From Elysia marginata (taxonomy: Eukaryota > Mollusca > Gastropoda > Plakobranchidae), in NCBI GenBank assembly GCA_019649035.1, contig BMAT01008147.1, positions 58,359 through 81,815 of the forward strand: a DNA stretch of 23,457 nucleotides. The letters are read 5' to 3'. The notes beneath the pieces were generated by a model, which worked only from the letters and a program-made list of their open reading frames with translations, was not told the origin of the DNA and searched no databases. The position numbers were made by a program, and so were the translations under genes. The number at the start of each line of letters is the position of its first letter. Position 1 is the first letter of the stretch. Positions 17,953-23,457 of the stretch are shown one piece after another.

Positions 17953-20730
17953 CCTTGGTAACTATGCCAGATACTCTTTACAGATACAGATACTATTTCG
18001 TCTAATTTGTCGGACTAAATTTGATACTGTATAAACTATTAAGAATTTCAGGTAATTTGGAAACATTGCAAAGATGTAACATAGGCTTTTGAAAGGTCGC
18101 ATTCTGTAACCTTTATATCAAAGGACAAAGTAGACCTAGGTCTATAAGCGACAAGACATTGTTGATGAAACAAACGTTTTGCTCTTTTCTCGTGCATAGG
18201 TCTGCGAATAGACAGACAATGAAAGATTTTATCTGCGAGTCTAATCAACAAGAAATGCATTAACTTAGTTTGATAATATGAGAGGGAGTTAAAGAGTGAA
18301 GGCTCTCAGTATAAATCTTGCTATTGTCTGTCTAGTAAAGCAGAAGTGCGGTAGCGTCTATATGAAAGCTAGTTGAGATTCAGAACGTATGTATGATGTT
18401 GTAGATTGTGGAATCGTCACATACATAATGATAAAGCACAGTCTGAAGTTGTCGGTACTTTTTTCTTGGCTAGTTGCTCGGTTGATTTTTCCTTTTTTTC
18501 GTTTGTATCCACGGGAAAAAGAAAACTGCTGCAATCTAACCGTAATAAAAACCACACAGTTAACCATTATGGCAACAGTTTCATGAAAGCCTTGAAACGT
18601 TCAGGCGGTTCTGTAGAAAGAAAAAAAACAAACAACGAAAAACTTATGAAAACAGCTACATCTTTTTTTCCTGGCGTGGTTTCAAGCTTAGAACAGATTC
18701 TAAGAATGTGAGCATAAGTTGTTAAAAAGTTGGTTTTTTTAGTTTTATCCTTTTTTGTTCTTTTTTTAATAATATCTATAATATTTTTTTTAATTGTATG
18801 AGTGACGAGTGAATATTTAAACTTCGAAATCAAATACAGGACCTCGGACTACTTTAGCTCTTCCTACTTTCTATGTTCTGAAATTTATGGAGGTCACTTT
18901 TTCCCCCTTACACTAAAGGTATTTAGCACCTACACAATGATTCTTATTTTAAATTTGTTCGTTTTTAGTCTTCCAATGTGGCAACAGTGACCTCACTTCT
19001 GAAAGAAGAACAAATAATCCGCTAAAACAAATTCGTCGTGCTTGGAACTTTCTATGAATGCAAAGGTCTCGATGGTGGATTGTGGTCATATATATCATTA
19101 AGGTTAAACCTCAGAAGGCCAACTATGGGAAAATCGAACATTTTTTCCTAATAACAATACATTTGTTTAAAAGCTCTTCACAATATATTTTTACATTTTT
19201 ATTACAAAGTTTGGTTTTCTACTGAAAAAAAATGGTTACAATTTATCACGAAGCATAAAAATGCTCATTATTACACAAAATGAATTTAAAAAATTAGAAA
19301 AGGGCATAGAATTTCTACCAAATTGTCCAAAACTGTTGGCTTTCTCATTTCTGAGAGTTAAGCTTAGACCTACTAATAACGAATATGTAAATATTCATTG
19401 GAAGATCTGACAAGATTAGTTAAAATTCTTTGTGTAAAGTAACCAGACAAAATTAGGCACCTGTCGATCGGATTAGACTGTTCGAGTGCTTTAAATGCTT
19501 CGCATTTTACTCAGAAATAAAACTTTTTTTAAATATTTTCTGTCAAATGAAACATCTTAGGTTACCTGAATTGCTAAATTGTTTTTCAATCTTTTTAGGG
19601 GAAAAATATATTAATTTTTTTAATGGTAATAATGGTTCTGACCTATTGGTACGGATTGTGAATAAAAAAAGATCTAAGAGTGTTTTGTTTAAGTTTAAGC
19701 CAAGTAATATTTTTTCCTATCGTACCACACAAAGAGATGCGCAATCTGCAAAGGGGAAGGCGGAAGTGATTGATGTTTCCCAAGTTGTGACGTAGTAATA
19801 GGTCAGAACTGTTTAGTATGTTAAAGTTAAGATTAGTGTTGAAGTGACCCTGGTCGCCTTACGTATTAGGGCAGTGAGTCCATAACATTGGGAATTCGTA
19901 AACAAGCAATGGGTTTGTTAGATTGCTTATGCCGCATTTGTTCAAATCTATTTTAATAAACTCGTACAAACCTTTCTGCGATTTCAATTCGTGTTATAGT
20001 GCCCGTTTATAAACTTAAAGATTCTACGCCGACGTGACGTGACCAGGAAAACTTTGACACAGTTCAAAACTTTATCTTAATTATATGGAGTTCTTTGCAT
20101 TCCGCTGCTTTTCTTTTCACGTATTTCATGCGCCGGGATTTATGCGCTTTTGTGGGTTGAAACGATCATAATTCTAGTTTTATTTTCTCATACATGGGCC
20201 ATATTTTTTTCAAAGCAAATAAAGATTTAATAGTTGGTTAAACTAACGGTGCACAACGTAAATTAAAAACATTGCACGAAGCTAATCTGAGCGACTTGTA
20301 CCGGATATTCTCTGGTTGCTTCACTAATGTAGAACTGGAAGCTGTCTTGTTTGCAACTTTATTCATTAGAGACAGAGTTATAAATAATTTGTCTCCTCTT
20401 AACTATGATTTTTTTGAATTGTGAGCTTATGGAAATAAAACTTTCCGTTCTTTAAAATTCAAAACTATTTTGATAACGTCTTCCTTCAGCACAAATCCAC
20501 AGATCATGAATGTGTTCAAATAATACTAATACACTTATCCAACTTTTACTTTGATTCGTAGAAGATTTCATTCGCGACTGATCTGAAAGCGATGGTCAAA
20601 ATTTGTGAGTTATTGATTAGTGAAGTTTTTTTTTTTGTTTTGTTTTTCGTTAAAGAGATTTGAATAAAACTAATTTAGAAAAAAACTCCAAATTTCTAGT
20701 TATGTTGTAATGAATTTGAGTTATTTTGTT
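17953..20730. other. Non-coding stretch, no gene seen
   Basis: Long AT-rich region with many A/T runs. Frames such as 18406-18711, 18567-18833 and 19547-19795 are Lys/Phe/Ser-rich, lack domains and lack matched splice signals. No RNA gene or mobile-element boxes were recognised. Confidence 0.5.
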
Positions 20731-21020
20731 GATGATGCTGTAGTTGATGATTCTGTTGCCGTCGTTGGTTTTCGGGTTTGTTATAACGGTTGTGATGAGA
20801 ATAGCTGGTTTCGTGATGGTCATCATTAGTTGGAGTTACTTAAAGGTTATAGTGAAGAAAATGAAATGTATGATGGTTTTAATACGATTAAGAATATGAG
20901 AAATTATGGTGACGATGATGTATTGAAGATGACCGTGGTACCGGTTCTGGTGAAAATGATGAACATGGTGATGATGGTAGCGATGATGGTGATGATGAAG
21001 ATGATGATGATGATGATGAT
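20731..21020. repeat. GAT-rich microsatellite, left part
   Basis: Degenerate GAT triplets on the left become nearly perfect at about 20960-21020. It is separated from the right part at 21519 by the solo LTR. Confidence 0.88.
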
Positions 21021-21518
21021 TGTTGGGAGCGAAAGAGTTAATTAAAAAACAAATGTATTTAGCAGTAGCGAGAGAGTTTATGTATTTTTTGTGCTGATAG
21101 TTGTAAGTGACTGGGTATGCATGCTTTGACCTTCGTGTGGGAGTGAGTTTTAATTAGTGAGCGCGGATCAGCGGGTGTATATAGTTTGGAGGACTTCCTG
21201 GACTCGGGGCCTTGGATTGAAGCCGCGGAGAGGGACGTTAGAGGGACCTACGCCACCCTGTCAAGTACCGTGCCAAGTGCTAGTGTCATAAGTATTGTGT
21301 ATCGGGGACCCTCGTGGTCGCTTTGTATTTCTCTATTTTGATTTCTTAGTCCTTTTAAAGTAATAAATGTAAAGCTGCCTTTTAGAATTGCCTTTTGGTT
21401 TTAATTAAAACGCATGTTAAATATGTCTCTGTTTTACATGTAACTACGTAGTAGCCAATACATGTATATGAAAGGTTAAACCCTAAAGCTTAGTGTAGAG
21501 GGTCACCACTCCCTAACA
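21021..21518 (+). mobile_element. Solo LTR of an LTR retrotransposon
   Basis: A 498-bp segment starts TGTTGGGAG and ends CTCCCTAACA, an imperfect terminal inverted repeat with the TG...CA ends of LTRs. The 5-bp flanks are ATGAT on both sides, consistent with a target duplication, although inside a GAT repeat this match is weak evidence. Internally a TATATAG box (21178-21184) precedes a GC-richer transcribed-like part, and AATAAA lies at 21362-21367, the U3-R-U5 order. No primer-binding site or gag/pol follows, so the internal region was lost by recombination between two LTRs. Family (Ty3 or Bel/Pao type) cannot be told from the LTR alone. Confidence 0.8.
21178..21184 (+). promoter_or_regulatory. 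TATA box within solo LTR
   Basis: TATATAG, about 157 bp into the LTR, upstream of a GC-rich part and of the AATAAA at 21362. Its position matches an LTR Pol II promoter. Confidence 0.55.
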
Positions 21519-21580
<62 letters not shown>

Positions 21581-21683
21581 AATGATGATGATGATGATGA
21601 CGATGATGATACTGATGATGATGATGACGATGATGATACTGATGATCATCATCATCATGATCATCATCATCATCATCATGATT
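21519..21683. repeat. GAT/CAT microsatellite with strand flips, right part
   Basis: Perfect GAT triplets run from 21519 and become interrupted by GACGAT and ATACTGAT. At about 21645 the repeat switches to CAT polarity (GATGATCATC), with a further internal flip near 21659. It can fold back on itself. Confidence 0.92.
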
Positions 21684-21718
21684 TAAAGGAGCAGATAGAG
21701 GAGCAGGGGTGGTGACCA

Positions 21719-22271
21719 TAGTGATGGTTTTAAAAAACACCTATTGAGTTTAAAGACGACAGTGATGAATACAGAATAGACAGTTTCTTGTTTTCTAAAG
21801 CTTGTGGTGGCAGTGATCTCGTATAAAGCGCCATCGAGAGGCCTAAACATTATCTTTGGAAAATATCGTAATGTTTCGCAATGTCTAGCACTAACTCAAG
21901 CACAAAATTAACAAAATATAAAAGCACATATAAAACTGAAAGTAATGTTTGTCAAAGTTTCAAACAAAAGAAACAGTATTCTTTAATAAAAAGGAGGAAA
22001 CCAACTACGAATGGATGTGACAGTTCAAAAAAATGTCAATGAAATAAATGTAAAATACATGTAGAATTATATTTCGATAGTCTAAGACTAAGAGCTGGGC
22101 TAATTGAACTTATATATAGTAACAAGATGAAAGAAAGGTATACATTGTAGTTTAAAGGAACACGTGTTCTTGTTTAGAGGTAAAAAGACACAGTTTGTTT
22201 CATGAATATATAATAATTATGAGCTACCTTTAAAACTCTTAATAGAGAAAAGATAGGCCCTCCTTGAAAGG
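21719..22271. other. Non-coding stretch, downstream of secreted-protein gene
   Basis: AT-rich with no open frame of interest on either strand. It lies 3' of the minus-strand gene. Confidence 0.55.
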
Positions 22272-22277
22272 TTTATT
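22272..22277 (-). terminator. Polyadenylation signal AATAAA
   Basis: AATAAA on the minus strand, 10 bp after the TAG stop of the gene at 22288-23031. The predicted 3' UTR is very short, with cleavage expected a little below 22260. Confidence 0.7.
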
Positions 22278-22287
22278 CAAGTTTTAT

Positions 22288-23031
22288 CTATTTCCTGAAC
22301 TTCTCGAGAAACGAAGTCCAGATTTCCTTTACATGGCGGCGGGTGACCAACCGTCCTCTGTCGTTCTTGCAAAAGTTGACCGAGGCAAGGACAATATCAA
22401 TGGCATCTTGGCCGTTCTCCAAGCCAGCGGCAAACTCCATGACGTCCTCGATAAACTCTGCAGCTGCCCGACCACAGACAAAACTTGCGCCTTGGGCCAA
22501 GCACCTAGAGAAATCAGTGTACTCTACACAAGAATGGTTTCGCTCTGGCGACTCATTGACAGCCCTGCAATTTATAAACACGGCAAAAATCTGGTCGTAT
22601 CTGGTTGTATCTGCGAGGCACGGAGAGCTCAACATGGCTACCATGTGATCTATCCCGCCCGAGGATTCTAGATAATCCGCTATGAAACTGAACATCGTGA
22701 TATCTTCTGCATACAAGTGTTGGCACTCGGGCGAACTCGTTTCATCTCGAAGACATGTCGCTCCAGTCCTCAAATCAACCGCCATCTGTTGAAGAGCCTC
22801 ACGATTACCTATGATGCTTCGAACTTCCTCTTGCGTGTCGAGATGGTATGTTCGGAATGGGGCAAAGCACTCGTCGAGAGGTGTGAAACAATCCGGTCCG
22901 ATGACTGTGTAGTTTTCACTGGCAAGTGTGTAGTTTTCACTTTCAGCTGGTACATCTCGCTCCGCAACACGACTTTGGACGAATGTTGCCAAAACTAGCG
23001 CCAGAGTTAAAACTGTCCAAAGTTGAGCCAT
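22288..23031 (-). CDS. Secreted ten-cysteine protein with internally duplicated domain
   Basis: An ATG at 23031 (AAG-ATG-G, good Kozak context) opens 247 codons in a single exon. Residues 1-20 form a typical signal peptide with likely cleavage after V-Q-S. The mature protein has ten cysteines (48, 55, 93, 103, 138, 155, 168, 177, 186, 221), an even number suited to disulfides. It has N-glycosylation sequons at N33, N40 and N165, plus N159, which is weakened by a following Pro. No membrane segment follows the signal peptide, so it is extracellular. Two parts align: C93-x9-C103-x34-C138 and C177-x8-C186-x34-C221, each with an Ala/Phe-rich helix and I-D-x-V-x-A before the last Cys, which indicates an ancient internal duplication. 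I do not recognise the family with certainty; the pattern recalls animal secreted Cys-rich helical families such as DUF19-like proteins, but this is only a guess. GC-rich codon use stands out from the flanks. The plus-strand frames opposite it are shadows. Confidence 0.88.
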   Translation of the reverse strand: MAQLWTVLTLALVLATFVQSRVAERDVPAESENYTLASENYTVIGPDCFTPLDECFAPFRTYHLDTQEEVRSIIGNREALQQMAVDLRTGATCLRDETSSPECQHLYAEDITMFSFIADYLESSGGIDHMVAMLSSPCLADTTRYDQIFAVFINCRAVNESPERNHSCVEYTDFSRCLAQGASFVCGRAAAEFIEDVMEFAAGLENGQDAIDIVLASVNFCKNDRGRLVTRRHVKEIWTSFLEKFRK

Positions 23032-23102
23032 CTTAAATGGGGTGCCACTGTCGGAAAGCTCTGAATTAACGAAATAAAATTAAAAGCAACCAATTGAAAG
23101 AC

Positions 23103-23109
23103 TTATATA
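23103..23109 (-). promoter_or_regulatory. TATA box of the secreted-protein gene
   Basis: TATATAA on the minus strand, about 72 bp upstream of the ATG. It predicts a start site near 23070-23080 and a short unspliced 5' UTR, which supports a complete single-exon gene. Confidence 0.6.
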
Positions 23110-23457
23110 AAAAAAATTGAACGACCGGAACAAAAAAAACCCATTGAAACCAAAGAGTGAAAGATGTCTTCTTAGTTTGTTTTTTTTTAAAAGACCCAGA
23201 TATTCAAAGCTGCATAACATTTTTTTTCTAAAACTTGAATTTTAAACCTAATGGAATATTGAAGTTGTATTATAAAAAAAAACTAAAAAATTCGATCTTT
23301 ACACTACAGATGTGATTTTTACAAATAAGAAACAATTCATACACTATTAGTGGAGATAGAGCTCACAGTCGACAAATACAAGCTTGCAAATAAATACTAA
23401 TATGTCTCGTGTTCAGGACGGACTCGGGAATTAACTTTTTGAAATAAGGGGCCGTTC
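23110..23457. other. Upstream flank, no gene seen
   Basis: AT-rich with poly-A and poly-T runs. No open frame or recognised element. Confidence 0.5.

Noticed and set aside
19547..19795. 82-codon plus-strand frame
   Set aside because: Lys/Phe/Asn-rich in AT-rich DNA, no domain and no supported splice context beyond a weak internal acceptor-like site.
21513..21740. His/Asp-rich minus-strand frame
   Set aside because: Product of the GAT/CAT microsatellite.
22264..22998. Plus-strand open frames at 22264-22671, 22343-22648 and 22717-22998
   Set aside because: Shadows of the minus-strand secreted-protein gene, which has signal peptide, Kozak context, TATA box and polyA signal.

Overview
The window looks like intron-rich, repeat-rich animal nuclear DNA, most probably from a gastropod or other lophotrochozoan. 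This is inferred from AT-rich sequence with short GC-rich coding islands, GT/AG splice sites, tRNA-derived SINEs, a LINE relic, a solo LTR and abundant (CAT)n, (CTT)n and (CT)n microsatellites. No bacterial operon, CRISPR array or genuine tRNA or rRNA gene was seen. The species cannot be fixed from sequence alone.

Layout. Bases 1-3430 hold three unrelated minisatellites (34-, 26- and 29-bp units) and the 3' end of a LINE reading frame on the minus strand. Bases 3430-6600 are mostly low-complexity tracts with one tRNA-like SINE head. Bases 6600-8850 contain the first plausible exons: a 36-bp exon with an ATG (7380-7415) and a first coding exon of a KCTD-type BTB/T1 protein (8059-8270). They sit between two diverged copies of a ~175-bp repeat and beside a SINE. 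Bases 8850-12560 are intron or intergenic sequence with a local duplication of an exon-like module (11035-11345), another SINE head and a 369-bp assembly gap. At 12561-12892 a SINE lies directly against the splice acceptor of a terminal coding exon (12906-13079). Bases 13080-20730 are non-coding as far as I can tell. They contain a strong 22-bp-stem hairpin, an inverted pair of ETS/YY1-like sites and a SINE with a perfect 13-bp target duplication. At 20731-21683 a GAT microsatellite is split by a 498-bp solo LTR. The clearest gene is on the minus strand at 22288-23031: a secreted ten-cysteine protein of 247 residues in one exon, with TATA box and AATAAA in place.

How the genes relate. The plus-strand exons may belong to one or two genes. 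The 36-bp exon and the terminal exon are phase compatible with each other. The KCTD exon ends in a different phase, so it needs at least one further exon. The secreted-protein gene is convergent to these and looks independent. Most of the window (over 90 percent) is repeat or sequence in which I see no gene. The most distinctive observations are the internal duplication in the secreted protein, the long hairpin near 15.5 kb, the duplicated exon-like module, and the solo LTR inside a microsatellite.
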